Assembly (NCBI RefSeq): GCF_017654505.1
Contig: NC_054545.1
Location: 13,921,047-13,985,046, forward strand
Source: Polyodon spathula
Lineage: Eukaryota; Chordata; Actinopteri; Acipenseriformes; Polyodontidae
Length of the DNA: 64,000 nt
Reading direction: 5' to 3'
In this document: piece after piece, positions 1 to 14,090 of the stretch
Layout: each line of letters starts with the position of its first letter
Numbering within the stretch: position 1 is the first letter of the stretch
The notes under the pieces: model-generated
What the model was told of the DNA's origin: nothing
What the model saw: only the letters and a program-made list of their open reading frames with translations
Database searches by the model: none
Position numbers and translations under genes: made by a program

Positions 1-2612
1 GAAAACCCAAGCCCAGTTGCTGACAGCTCCTCTCCATTCTCCTCACCCAACATTGTACTTCCTTCCTACTGCTTTGAAGCTCAGGACTGATCAAATAAAA
101 GTTACACCTCTGTAAATTGTCCCAAATGGGCTCTAAAGTTTAGCTGTAATTATGTTATGGCTTACTTGCATTTGAAAATTAAAATACATTTGCTAGGAAA
201 TGCAACTGCCTACTTGGTTTCTTTTAAAGTCTTCACTTTTGGTGCTTTGCTGTTTTACCAAAAGGCACATTTAGTTTTTGCTGGAAGGCTTGTTGAGGAT
301 GTTTGCTAAGAACCTCAGGGGGTTTAGAAGTGAAAGAAGATGGGGAAAGCACAGACTATACAGGTCACAGGGGATCTGCACTGACTTTGAGCATTGTAAC
401 TCCTTCTGCCTCTGTTCTGCTATCATCTCCAGGAGTTGCTATTCTCCTTGCAGTGGGAAAACACAGAAGCCTATATTTAAAAAGATAAATTGAATTTAAA
501 AAGGTAAATCAGTCAGATGGAGTTTGGGACTGTGGACTTGTTTGTTTGGTTAATTGATGATTAGAGGTTTCTGAACAGGTTTTAATGGTTCTCAGTCCTT
601 GGTCCTCCCCAATAAATGATATAAGTTAAAGTGATGTCTGCAAAGAGTTTAAATTGTTCTAGAGGTATCCATTCATTATCATTACTTCCTTTGAGTCACT
701 TAGATAGAGAAGCACCTGTCAACCAAGTGCTTACCAGCTGCTCTATAAAAGTCTGTCAATCTTACAACTTGCCAACAGGGGGACGCTGCTTTTATAGATG
801 AACATTAAACATTCATGTTAGGCACAGCCTAGTTACACAAAAGTGTCTGTTACATATCTCAGATATTAGTAATGTACTGAGGAAGGTAATTGATCAATCC
901 ATACTGTCACTTTCTCTCTAAGACACTATCTAGCAGCACTGTACTAGCTTTCATCCCTAGTCCACTAACACAAAATGAAACTTCTAAACAGAAACAGACA
1001 CCGTTAGTCTAAACCACATACTACGATAGGAGGCTTGATGAGCTCTTTGCTTCACCTTTAAGCTTGGTGGTTGACAAAAGGCCGCTCCACACTGACAGCA
1101 ATTAAACAAGCCGTGAAACTCTAATTGGGCTATAGGATAACGGCAGGTTCCTTTGTTTTCTCCCAACAGACTACCTGGTGTGAAAATTTGCAGCTTCTTG
1201 ACTTAACTGTAGGCTGAGTTTTAACCCTTCTGAGCTCAATATTCACAGCAGTGTCTAGAATATATAGTAAAAAGGGTGGTGACCTCTACTGAATGGGCAG
1301 TAGAAAAACAGACGAAAGCTGAATCTTACCAGAATGATCTCTTACTGTATATTATTATCCCAATAATGGTATAAGCAGAACAGAAATGTTTTATTTAGCA
1401 AATGCAAAGTAGGTTCCTGTAATGTGTGTGTAAAGCTTGTTATCGTGACAATTCAATGTCATTTGATTAATTTGAGTATGTACTTCTACTGAAATTATGC
1501 ATGCAGGATTATCATGTCTGCATTTAATTGGAATACATTATATTTAAGTACACGCTGTACATGGTTTCAAGTAAAACCAAAATATAACACTGAAATCAAT
1601 ACTTTGTTTACTGAATGATGTGCTGTGCCAATGTTTAAGCACTAAAATGGTTCTGCATTAAGAGTCAATGGTAGCACAAGGGTAGCTAAAACAGTAGGAT
1701 GTAATAATGATCAAGGTTTAATCACTGGTGTAATAATTCTCTATATAGGGTGTATTTATAAGTAGCACTTAATATGAAATGTAAACAGTAAATCTATTGT
1801 CTTCAAGACAACAGTTCCGTGGAAAGTAAAGGTACAGATGTTGAACACCAACACTTGTAGCTTTGAGTGCTTTATCTTTCTTCAGGGAATCTCAGTTGGA
1901 TTTTTAAAGTCTTTGTATTTTTTTTTCTAACTGAAACATCTGTTGTTTATTGACCCCCTGCTGCTCAATGCTGGCCCACACCAGTGATGTTTGGCCTGGG
2001 GTAGAAGCACATTATAAGCACTCGACAGCACAGCCCCATAAGGTTCTATAAACAGCTGTTACAAATTTGGGAAATGTAGGGCCCAAATCAGTATTTTTGC
2101 TAAAATCAATATGAATTAATTACATGAATTTTGATTTTCATAAACCATCTATAGACTGGACAATAGACTGGAAAAGTTTAATGAATATCAAACTATGAAA
2201 CCTTTTCGCCATTCTCTATTGTTTAAACTTAAATATTAGCCACTAGATTAATTTAGTAATTTGTTTATTTGTTTTGTCGTTACTTGCACAGATAATGATT
2301 GTATATTATATATAGCTTACTAAATAGAAGCACAATGTAAGCAATGTGGGGCTTAATCATAAAATTACTTCATGTTAATTTTACTTTCAAATTAGAGTTA
2401 AAATGCTAGCATTGAATTCAAATGACAGAACGTGTGGTAGAAACATGACAAAGGCTTCCTCAAATGTAAAATAGGTTTGTTTTTGACTTGCAAGTTAGGG
2501 GAGTCTGGAAATAAGATGATTGCAGTATAGTGACACCTTTTATGTTTAATTAATAGTTTGATTTAGAACGCTAACACTATACAAAACTATAAACGCAGGT
2601 AACTTATGGGTC

Positions 2613-2671
<59 letters not shown>
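2613..2671 (+). repeat. (AAT)n microsatellite
   Basis: Uninterrupted AAT units, about 59 bp. Confidence 0.98.
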
Positions 2672-2672
<1 letters not shown>

Positions 2673-3867
2673 TTAAAATCAACATCATGTCATATTAGAA
2701 TGGAACTATTCCTTGCACATTTTTCAAGAATGTGCATTTCTGCTCTGTCTAACTCTCTCCAAAATGAACAAGTTAAAGGATAGATGATACAATTACAGAA
2801 AATTGTATCCATTTATCTGTCCATTAACTTGTCAATATCTCTTGTCACTCTGTTACATCTACAGTACCATGTACAGAGAAAGTGAATTTACCATGCACCA
2901 AAGAGACTGAAGGGGGCTGGTTTTTAAGGTTCCTCTCCTTCACCGGGAAATGAAAATCTGGCAAAAGCATGTGACTGCCAAGTTCAGGTTGTTGTACCAG
3001 GCTACTCTGAAGTCCTTGTTCTTTTGTCCTGTGAGAATCCAGTGTACACAGACCAGTGCAATGGGCAAGGACTTTTGAAGGTTTTGACAAATCATTGTCT
3101 TTACTTATTGTAAAATTCTATCAACTTCCAGGCAGGACACATTTATCAACTATAATAATAAATAGTTTTATAGAAGCACACCATTTTTCTAGAGTGTATC
3201 TACCTGTGATCCTCAGAGCAGTGTCCATGTACAACGTGCAAATAAGATCAGTTGTGTTGCGCTCACCAGCCTATCTGACATCATATGTAATAATGCAATA
3301 TGGTTGTAGCAGTATCGGAACTAAATTAACTACAATCCACTTTTATCTAAAAGAAATTCAGTATATTTTTTGTTCAATAAGTCAACATTTTGGGTTTTTT
3401 TGTCAACAAAAATACCTCTCTGCATGAAGAAACCCCCTTGGTGTGCGTGTGTGTGTGTGTGTTTACAGTATTACAGTATGTTTAACCCTCATTGTCATCC
3501 TAATAGGCACTGTGAACCACCTACAGATATGGAATACTAAACCTCTCACACAGCCAACATCCTTTCAATGTTAATGTAATGATGGACAGTAATTACTTTT
3601 CTAGGCAACTCCACTCTTTACATAAAAAAAGAAATGGAACAGCAAGAGTAGTAATCAGCGCATGATTGAAATGCTGCTGCGAGACACATTCAGCAGAGAA
3701 ACCCAGTACAGATCCCTGTCCCATAAAGATCCAAGAACAAAATGTCTTATACAATAACCTGCGAGAGACCTAATATACTGCATCATCTTTACAACGACTG
3801 ATTCATTTGTGAATGATGCCTGACTGAACTTATGTAGTCAATGTCCGCTGGTAATATTTGGGTGACT

Positions 3868-4150
3868 ATTAGCACAGTGGATAATGCACACGCCTGTAAC
3901 CTCTGATGTCCTGGGTTAGCATCCAGCTGAAGTCTTACACGTTTGAGGGCTTCAATCTGTTAGTGGAGCTCTTATAGTAGAGTTAGGCTGACACTCTCTG
4001 CTAGGGAGAGGCCCCTAACTGAATAGCAGTGAGGGGTGGGCTTTAAGGATTGGACTGAAACGCTTTATCGGGATTGGGAAGGACCCATACAGTAACATCA
4101 GACCCGTGCCTTGCCAATCATTCCCAAATCATCTCCAGTGGCAAGGCAGT
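3868..4150 (+). repeat. Possible degenerate tRNA-like SINE
   Basis: TTAGCACAGTGGATAATGC followed about 30 bp later by GGGTTAGCATCC has the spacing and look of decayed A and B boxes, and the body (GGGATTGGGAAGGACCC) looks repeat-like. No second copy in the window confirms it. Confidence 0.3.
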
Positions 4151-4208
4151 GGAATTCTAAAATTGAGAGTTCTTTACTTTGGAGCAGTGGTGCAGGGGAA
4201 CATGTGGC

Positions 4209-4253
4209 ATTTGGAATAATGGTACCAAAGTGTACTATTTTATTCCAAATGCA
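4209..4253. repeat. Small imperfect hairpin
   Basis: GCATTTGGAATAATGGTA pairs with TACTATTTTATTCCAAATGC around a short loop; an 11-bp core (ATTTGGAATAA/TTATTCCAAAT) is perfect. Confidence 0.45.
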
Positions 4254-7016
4254 TTGTCATTATTAACACTGTAGTCTGCTAATAATGGCTTCTTTTTTCT
4301 GATAATACACTGGTATTATAATGGTATCTAAATGGTATTGGTAGCTCATTACTAGTTTTGTAACTACTGTTTTATTACACACATTTCAATTTGGAATGAC
4401 GTCCTTGATATATTTTCCCTTTCCATATAAATGTCATCTGAACAGGATATGGGAGACATCAGATATATGAGATTTCTGAATATATCATAAAGTACTTTGT
4501 CCTTAAGCTGGAAAAGCTTGCACCAACAAGATGCAAGAACCAGCATGGGTTTTATAGTACCTTTCTGAGTAGACAAACTTCCCTAGCTGATTAGAAACAA
4601 ATACTCGGTCCTTGACTGCTTCCCAAAGATTCATTGACTTTAACATTTAAATCTCAGGGGAGAAGGTACAAATAGCTATCTCTCCTTGAAAAAAATAATC
4701 TAATTTCATTAAAAAGTTCTTTATAAACTTCAAATGAACCTTAGCAGTAGCAGAAGCATGGGTAATTGCTTGTATGTGCTAATAGGAGTTGTCTAGACAT
4801 TTGTCTGCTTGTTTTTTGTTTTGTTTTTTTAAAGATAAGGCTTTACACAAAAACTTCACTGCCTATTGAAAAAACATGGAGTACTAATCCACTTAATGAT
4901 TGTGAAGGTTTTTTGTTGTAAATGCTCTGCTTATCAAGAGCTCTGACAATGGTTATTTAGCACGTTGTCAGTCGGGAACAATAGGAAAAATACAGGCAAC
5001 CTTGTAGTGCCATAAAAAGGGTTCTCACTTCCTTTGAGTCCTTTTAAATTCCAATGAGATGGAGGCCCTTAGCTGTGAGGGGGCACACTATAGAACAAAA
5101 TTAAAAACAACTACCACCTCTGCATATTTACTGTAAGCCAGGACAAAGCAATTGTTTAGAATTTTATATCACATATTTAAAGGGCTGGTCCTTAGTACAA
5201 GGAGAAAAACAAGAAGAAGAATGTGAAAAATACAATTTTTCCAACTTTTTTTACTTTTCTCCACGTGATATTAAAGTGTGAACAACTGAAATAGCTGAGG
5301 CATTCAGATGGGTAATCCAGGTACTAATAATGTGGTCTAGGCTCATTTGCCCATTATTAAACATAGTTAACCTCTGACAGTCCATGCTTGGTATATAGAA
5401 CAACAGACACACTACGTTCAACTCATATACATTTTCATTATAACAATCATGCAATGATAGTGTACAGTGGTTTCTCAAAATGTCTGGGCACCGTATATTT
5501 GATAGTTTTTCTCCACTCTCTCTTTATATATTGCAAACAACATATGCCCTTTATACATATTTATTTGACTCTAGATTCATCCAGTTCCACTAGAGCTCCC
5601 ATCATTGTCACATTGAAGGAGCTCAGACAGGCTTTGGTAGACGTTCTTTTGCATGCATGACTCCACATCTGTAGCAGACTGGATGTAAGTGTGTGCCCCA
5701 GATCAGTCTAATTTAAAACATCAGGCACTGAGATGTTTTGTAGTTCTTTGCAGCTGTATGTAAGTATAACTGACTATCTTTTAAAGTCCATCCTCTAACT
5801 TATATTCCTCATGGATCAGATCAGATTCTGAATGGATTGGTTATTATCTCACAGGTAGATGCCCTCTAAAAGATGTCAGGACTTTAGAATCTTAAAACTC
5901 ACTTAAATTCACAACATACATTTGCAGGAGCCTAAGCAATCCAGTTCAAATATAACTGAAAAACACTTCTGTGTATACACACAAAAAATGGTTTGTCACC
6001 TATTTGCAAATTTGATATACTAGTATATACAAAACCACAAGTCATTATAAAGATTAAAATACAATGTGCTTCATTTGCTTTTCTGTAAAAAGAAATAGAT
6101 TTGAAAAAAAAAAAAAAACTATTTTCAATGTGATTTACACTTGCCCTTGCAGGTTCCTTTCATTTGTTTTTGTTTTTTTATCCATGCTGCCCTGGGGCAC
6201 AATTACCCTTTTGGCTGTTCCTTTACTTACAAAGACGACAAGTAACCCAAAAGCAAAATAACCCTGACTATCTCAAGAGTAATTACAAGAAATGGCTCCA
6301 CAAGTTACATGGTTACATGTATAAAACTGAATGCTAAAATATCAGCATCTGAGGAACAAAAACATCTGGTTTCACAAAACTTCAGGAAAAATAGGACCCA
6401 GACCTTTGGAGAACTATGGTATCATTGTTTACCATGACAGTAGCTCATGGTATAACAATGACTGGTTGTGATCTATGGCCACGTTCTGGAAAACATGTTC
6501 CATGTAATGGAAAATATGTAGTTTAGCTGTAGTGCCATATACTCAACAGCAGTTGATAATGGTAAATCAGAGTGGACCATGTTAATAGTACATGGTTTAA
6601 ATTACACAATGTTACAAATGTCTGGTGAATATCTTATTCATGTTTTAATGGTATGTATTCTATATGTATTTACAATCGTTTTTTCAAGCCAGCTGTTTCT
6701 TAAGACTTTCCTGTGATCAAAGACTGTGTTGACATTTGGGCAATGCAACAGACTACCTCCCAAGTCTGAAATGTTTTCATCACCACACTGGGCACCAAAA
6801 AAACAGTTTTTACTATCACAGTGCTATGACTCAATTCAAACTCTTTGGTTACTATAAACCATAATAAGGCTCTTATCTCTCTCTTTATCAATGTCAGTCT
6901 GCCTGCCAACCTGTCCCTACACTTGTGCACTTGTGTAAGACATCTGCTTGTCTGTTCTTTCTAGAAAGAAAATAGGGTTCTTTTTTCCTTCACTCAGAAA
7001 ATATTAAAAATGATTA

Positions 7017-7051
7017 GACGTTAACATTTTGGCTTTACAGCCTTCTTCAGG
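7017..7051 (-). other. Decayed hammerhead-ribozyme-like motif (Penelope-type repeat scar)
   Basis: Minus strand reads CCTGAAGAAGGCTGTAAAGC then CAAAATGTTAACGTC: a CTGANGA box, a 4-bp stem (GGCT/AGCC) with a GTAA loop, then AAAA where a hammerhead has GAAA, then ACGTC. The intact form, CTGAAGAAGGCT...AGCCGAAACGTC, is a familiar repeat motif in fish and fits the hammerhead core of Penelope-like retroelements. The core change makes activity doubtful. Confidence 0.35.
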
Positions 7052-10000
7052 TTAAAATTAAGAGTGAATAATCTAATCATGCACGCAATTTCATGCACCT
7101 TTCCAATGCAAACCTATTTTGCTTTAAATATTTTAGTGTTTTTAGCTTGTTTTTGCATTTCTAGCTTGGTTTATATAGTTTATTTATGCATTGGCACATT
7201 CCATATGAAAAATGCTATCCATCAGAGATACATCTCTACCTGCCTTTCTGTCTATCCCTTCCTGTTGCAACATTATCTCCTATACTGCACCAAAGCCTGA
7301 ATTTGATAAACTGAATTGGACATTTGTTCATTTTTTCTTTTTATTTTTTTAGCATTGTTTTTTGTTTATATTTCCACAGCATAAAAAAAGTTTCATATCC
7401 TTTGTTCTAACTAGTTAATTGCCTCATTCACATCCAAAAACAATACAATTGCAAAACCTCATGCCACAGAAAGCTACTTTACATACAAATGAATTGAGCT
7501 TGCCCATGGAATAAAAAAAAGAGTTATTTGCCAGCATGTGTGCGTCTTACTTAAAATGGATGAGACAAAGCCCCTCAAAACAATAAACCTCGTTAATGTA
7601 GCAAAATAATGTCTTTATATTTTTAATATAAGCCTTTTTTTTTTAAAAAAGCCTTGGGAGTAATGGGCCAATCTATAATATATGTTGAACTCTCAGCCCC
7701 AGACTAGTCAAATCGGCCTTGCTGCAATTATTTGATAGCCAATGCCTTGGGGGTTGCAAAAACATCCCTGAACTATCAATGTCCTCACATATATCCTCGC
7801 AATAGCCCTGAGACGAGACACAGAAACTGCTACTACCCCCTAAGCAAACACTATGTCAGGCCACTCGGACCTAAATTGCTAATTGCAAACTCTTTTTGGA
7901 TGCAGCCGCACGTGCAGCTCATAACATAGGTCTGATTATGGGGACCAAAGGTCAATGGTTAATTGTGTGGCTGATGAAAAGTTTAAATTCAGTCCCCTTC
8001 TGTCGTAACACTAGGAGCCTTTTTATTTCCATCATATTGTGCCTCTTCTAGGGATATGTCGCAAGGCCAACATGAAGTGCTCCCTTGCTGAAGTGTACCC
8101 GTCTGTGTTGAAAAAAACAACCTCAGATTAAGGGCAAAACATGGGCTGCATTCATACAGATGAGGCAGGAAGCAATTTGGCGTAGCTAAGCTTCAACTTG
8201 GGCTTTTTAACGCAGTACTCTTTCAATTTCTTGTCATTGCATGCAGTAGGGCTTGAGCTGGGATCCTGCTTGGGTTTTTTCAAGGAAGTAACTTCAGAAT
8301 GAAAACAAGTACAAAACACTTCATATGTTTGAAAGTTTCCTCAAAGAGGTGCTTTTATTGAAAGGCTTGTTCCTTTACTAGTAATCACAAGCTGAATGAC
8401 AGACACGCAGTTGGCAGTATACATGACAAAAGCATTCCAGATTTTTGATGAAATGTGTCAACATACACTATATCTGATTGCTTACTAAAATCAGGCTATT
8501 ATGATGTGCCTGTTATTATTAAATTAATTGAATGTGATACTTTATGTGCTGAAAGGTTGAATTTTGGTCATTTAAGGTAAAGTGCTTTCCCTGTATGGTT
8601 TAAAAAAAAAATTTTTTTACAGTTTTGCTTACACCAGATTAAGCTTTTGAATGCATTAAAATGACCAATCATCTCCCCCACTCCTGTTTTTTTTTTTTTT
8701 TTTTTTGCTGAACCAGTGCCGCATCTGTGATGGATTGAGGAAGAACCATAGCTGAACCAGCTTAAACTTTCACTCAACAAGCACGTACCTATGCAAGAAC
8801 CCCAGATGTTGTCTGAAGTATCAGGTTATCGAATCTTCCATTCAGGATGCCATGCTACAGACCTTCCATTGTTGGTGATATTTGCTTGGTTTTAAACTGG
8901 TTTTGTTAAACATTTTTTGTCCAGTACAAAGAAATCCTTAAAATCTCAAAACAAGTGCCGCTGTATGACATCTGTTCAGCTTTGCCAGATCTGTGAGTGT
9001 TCCCCTTCTAATCACTTACGCACACACAAGCACATAAATACACACTCACACACAGTTGTCAGGTAACAGGCATGCCAGTGAGTATAGACCTTTGCCTCAG
9101 TGTTTACCCCAGAACACCCTTCAACAATATGAAACTACTTTTATTGAATGGAACCAACTGGATTGTCAACAAGGTGTGATTAAGTACAATGCACAGAAAG
9201 CTAAGCTACGGAAGACTGTAGGGAACAGTCAACCAGGAAACACATTTTACAATAAAACTGAACATGATTGTGAGACATTACAACTTGAATTAAGGTGCTA
9301 CTCAAACAGCATCTGCATTTGATGTTGTTTCATATAGCACAGGGGCCTGTGAGGGGTTACTGCCCTCCAATCAGTGAATGTAGCAAGATCTGCCTTTTTG
9401 AAATGATACATTACTCATTAAAAGGATTACCCTAACCTAGAAGTACTGACTTTTCTAATTATGTCTGAAAGCACAGCAAGGAAATTAGTGCTCTCCAGTT
9501 CCAAGATAATCAAAAGCTACTGAACACCTTAATACTCTGTGGTGGGCACAACACACATCCAGCTGCTGTTTTGTTTTTCTTTAACAGTGTAGGGTGGGAC
9601 AGTCTAAGACCTATTGGCTTTCCTGAGTTCACAACATCCAACCAGGAAAGAGTGTCCTCTACGTTCCAGCTCTGTGCAAAGCTTGCCAACAACGCCAATG
9701 AACATATCATGCTGTAGAGGAAATTTCAGTTTTTTTAGAGCAATTAGCCCCACAACATAGTTCTACTGCATAAACCCCAAGCCTCGCTGGAAACAGGAAC
9801 TTCCTCTGGAGTTTACTTTCTCATGACAGAGTAACTGTAGACCGGGGCTCTGTCATGTAAAGTGAATGAATAGTGCCGTCAGCTTTGGTTTTCATGCTGG
9901 ATATGATACCCTTTAAAACACTTCTTTGAGTAAAAGACATTTATTTTTATAGCTTGGTTAACACAAACAAGCTACGTTATGTATAAAACAACTGTTGATA

Positions 10001-13000
10001 CGCAAACCAGATGCCACTGCTGTTTCATTTTGTTTTTTTTACTGTATTAAAACTTTATAGAGGAATGTAACTTTAAAATACCTTTATGTTCAAATATGGA
10101 CATTTCAACTGAAATTAAAACAGCTAGTAAACTTCCTCCTTGTTAACACATTGACAGAAATTGTGGACTCCTTTGCTTTTTTAGTATAGCAGTAGTAGTC
10201 TCCTTGTCTTGCCCTCTGCTTAATCTCTGCTGTCAGCCACACAAAGAGCAGCTGATGAACCATATCATTTTAAGCTTACTGAAAAATATATGTACTCAAA
10301 GTCTAAAATCACTCAAAAGTAAGAATAATAACAGCTGAAGACTCGTATGATTTTAGAAACTGCTCCTTCTGTGACTTCCATTCAAAAACATTCTTTGTCA
10401 TTGTTTACGAAGGTTAAATAATACAGTAGTTTGAAACAAAAATATACACCATACCCTCAATAGAAAGAGCCAGGAAAAGACTTATTTAATTTATCTAAAC
10501 ACATGTGACAAAAACTGTTTTCAAATTAGGTTTTGAGGGGCATGTTAGGTCAAATAACACTGGTTCTTTGAAAAAGCAAGCAACTCTTAGTTAGAATTCC
10601 ACAAACATTATTGTGTTTTGAACAAAATATATCCTTGTTTTTCAGCCTTACAGTAGGTTGTTATTTTTAATTTTTTTGTTTTTTTTAATTATCAGATAAA
10701 TTTATGATTATTTGTTTTGCATTATCCATTGAGATGCTAACAAAACACCAGTTCAAGCATGAATAAGTTTAAGTAACTCCCTTGATGTTAAAGCCATCAT
10801 GCATTTTATATCCATGGAGAATTTCGAACAAAAGAAATCGAGGTTGTTTTATTATGATAAACTCCTGCTGTTTGTTAAACCTTTGCACACCATTAAACCA
10901 ATTAAGCCACTTAAACACAATGGTGCCAGTAAAGAAGAAACATGACAAGGCCTATATGAAAACAACCAAGGTCCTCATCTGAGCAACGGTTTGTAAATTC
11001 ATTTAGACAAAACGTACAATTGTTGTTCTGGTAAAGTGAAAGAAATCAGTTTCCTGTAGGGACATGCAAATGGAAAGGTCCTCATTTTATTTCAGTCCAG
11101 TAACAGTACATACTCCTTCAAGGTTTGTAGACCTATGTTCCAGCAAAGTGATGAGCCAAATAGATTAATTGAGAGGCCTCTGTGTCTTGGCAACAGCTAA
11201 TCATTGAGTTGAAAGTATAAATGTTCCGTTCAGTTCTCCCATTACGGCAGTGGTTGCATTTAGAACAAGGCATCCAAGGGAACATTTTAGGATTCAAACT
11301 CGGTCTTCATACTGGATATGAATTTCAGGCTCAGTCACTTGACCTAATTTTGATTTGCTCGAGCCCCCCTTGAGATTCTGCCTGGACAGTCCAGGAATTA
11401 ACCTTTTTCTCCTGTTTCCTGAAAAGATGGCTGTAAGTGCCATTTATATGCAACTTTTAGTGCTGAAAAACGGCCCATTTTTCCAGTAGTTTTCATTCTT
11501 CATATATGGAAATGCATACCTCAACTGAGTCTTTTTTCAGAATTTTTACAATAATTCACCAAAAGTTCCTGGAGCCTTGGGTGGATGCCTGACCATTAAA
11601 CTTTGACCCTCATAACGTCTATCTAGGTTTTACCCCTTGAAAAGGAGGCAACTATGATCGTGCTTCAGTTCCGCCTAGCTATTAAACTGGGTAGAACTGG
11701 GAGGACCCCCATTGGAAAAAAAAAAACATACTCCACCCCAACAGGGCTATCTTGCTCAAACAATATCTAAATAAATAATAAATGACAGCTATCACCATTA
11801 TAGGTGGGCCTAACCCCATTCCAAATTATTCCTTTTCGGAATATACTGTTATGGAGAACCATATAAACAGCTGGAAAAAAAGATTGAGATTTCTTTTTTT
11901 GGAGTGATAAATATACCAGTCAGGAGTCCTGCTGTGGTTCCTGTCATTTATGAGTTTGTTTTTCATATATTTAGCCCTCTGTCAATGGGGCTGGTCCTTT
12001 AGTAAACAGATTAATGAAACACTTTCCTCTCTTCCCTTTCATTCTTGTCATTTCCTGTTTTGCCAGGAAGTGCGAAAGGAACCCGCTCCCACCTCCCCAA
12101 AAACAGAAAAAAGTCCAAATCAGGAAATTAAGGCTAGCTAATGAACTTTGACCTCCGAATTAGAAAACAGCTTTGCCACTTAATGTTTCCTATATGGTAA
12201 GCAACATATCAGGGCTTCAGCAGGTAGGATGAAAGATTCACTATCAGGACAGACTTTTAAAAGGCTTCTATGAATAAATAAGCCCAGTGCAGTCATCTAT
12301 TATTACAATTAAAAATAATTAATAGATATTTGTACATTTATAATGCAAACATCTAATTTTAAGCTATTTTTAATAAACAAGATTGTGCTGCCCCAAGTCA
12401 CAAAGCATTACAAAAAACAGAAAGTTGCATTTTCTATTGTTTCTAGTTTGTAATAACACTAGAAAAGATTCATGAATATCAAACCCCATTGTATTAATCA
12501 AAAAAATGTGAATTTAGCTCATTGTCAGGTTTATGAGGGAATACCTTTACTGCTTGAATGAGGATTAAGGTGTTACATTGTGGGTGCCAGGATGTGCTTT
12601 CTTAGTAGACCTGGGAAGTCTAAGACTTCACTTCTGATACAATATGGCAATTCACAAGTATCTGAGAATTTTTTCTGGAAGTGCCTGTCTTGTCTGGTGA
12701 GTGGAACCCTGTGGTAGGTTCCATTCTTCTCAATCTCCTCTTATTATAAATGAAGATAAATTCCACTGTTGACACCCTCCTTATAGTACCACAGAATCAG
12801 GAACCTTTTAACTAACAGTGCTTTACCTGTAAACCAGTTTACAAGAAAGAATGAGCATAGCTAATGTTTTATTTGCACCAATGCAATGAATGGTAAGGAG
12901 CAAACCTAACACTGGGGAAATTTGGGCCCATGCTAGCTAGGTTGCTGGTTCATCGAGTACTGACCTGCTCTGTATCCCTGTGAAAAATCACTTCACTTTT

Positions 13001-13289
13001 GCTGTATGATGATTATGCTGTACATACTAATATAACTGATAAACCTAATGAAGCATATACTTAAATACACAGAGTAGGGCAGAGGCAGACAGTTACATGC
13101 CACAAAGTCAGCAGCCGAACTCGGATATGAACCATCTAACTCCTTGCTCTTACCTACAGGAATAATTGAATGCTTGTGAAATATATGAATAATGCATATT
13201 TTTTGTGTATACTACAGTCCTGTAGTCTGGAAGGCAGCCTTTAGGTGGCAAGGTCTGAGGTAGCCAGATATAGACTAGCGTTGCTTTTT
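7052..13289. other. Non-coding DNA, inferred kif26a intron 2 (part)
   Basis: No gene recognised. The 7660-8060 block looks complex and may be conserved regulatory DNA. Open frames here, for example the plus-strand one ending at 12141, start at no supported promoter and match nothing known to me. Confidence 0.6.
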
Positions 13290-13372
13290 CTTTATAACTT
13301 CACTGACCACTGAAACAAAATCAGCAATTCAAACCCTGTCTTTATTAAGTTATATCCAAGTTAGTATATTCA
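13290..13372 (+). repeat. Short dispersed repeat, copy 1
   Basis: ACTTCACTGACCACTGAAAC, then CTGTCTTTATTAAGTTATATCC. The same words recur at 14092 with scattered changes, so this is a diverged pair about 800 bp apart on either side of the split SINE. Confidence 0.6.
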
Positions 13373-13407
13373 AAGTTTAATACACTATTTATTGCTCCTT
13401 AAGAACC

Positions 13408-13888
13408 TTATAATAATTTTAATATAGCACCTTTCATAGTGGACCACCATCACAAAGCGCTTTACAAGATACAAGACTAGGGTGTGTAAACTATGCATCA
13501 GCATGAAGAAATGGCAAGAGATAAGTCGAGTGCTCTCATATTGCATGACTAACACAGCTGCTTATCTCCCAGTGTTCCCGCCTATCACAAAGGATTTTGT
13601 TGCCATCCCCTCACTTGTAGTCCTGCTACCTGTGTGGAATGTACAGCACAGTTCATTTCCAGTGTCTGGGAGTAGCACTTATATGGACACTAGAGACACA
13701 GAAGAGTGACTGGTGAATAGCTAAAGGTATATAAAACCTTACAACAACGTCTCACCCAAAAGACAGAGCACAAGGAGGTTAAGCGACTTGCTCAGGGTCA
13801 TACAATGAGTCAGTGGCTGAGCTGGGATATGAACCTGGGACCTCTTGGTTATAAGCCCGTTTCTTTAGCCACTAGACCACAACATCCT
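13408..13888 (-). repeat. tRNA-derived SINE (second family) split by an insertion
   Basis: On the minus strand the A box is TGGTCTAGTGGCTAA (13879-13865) and the B box GGTTCATATCCC (13834-13823), then the body AGCAAGTCGCTTAACCTCC and GGGTGAGACGTTGTTGT. The family's CTATGCATCAGC segment reappears only at about 13492, so about 245 bp (roughly 13493-13738) are inserted. The distal end carries AAGCGCTTTGTGATGGTGGT, a LINE-like tail different from the 18.7-kb copy. Confidence 0.8.
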
Positions 13889-14090
13889 TATAAAAATAAA
13901 CAGTAAGTATCGCATAACCACTTGGATATTTCTGAAGACTACAGGGCCACATGTTTAACGTATGGATGAAAATAACTCAAATGTTATTGTATAAATGGTT
14001 ATTTCTGAAGTATATGCTATCCCAACGCACTGCTTCTTTTCTATAATTGTGTGCATTTTATTTTGAATTGTAAAATTAAATCAGAACTTC

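Larger units (their letters stand above)
1..7016. other. Non-coding DNA, inferred kif26a intron 2 (part)
   Basis: No exon recognised on either strand. Holds the (AAT)n array, the tRNA-like block at 3868, the hairpin at 4209, a short (GT)n near 3444 and a weak CTCF-like word at 772-788. Otherwise AT-rich sequence with nothing I can name. Confidence 0.6.

Noticed and set aside
11950..12141. Plus-strand frame ending EVRKEPAPTSPKTEKSPNQE after a pyrimidine tract and CCAG
   Set aside because: Low-complexity composition, no upstream exon or promoter, wrong strand for kif26a; likely chance.
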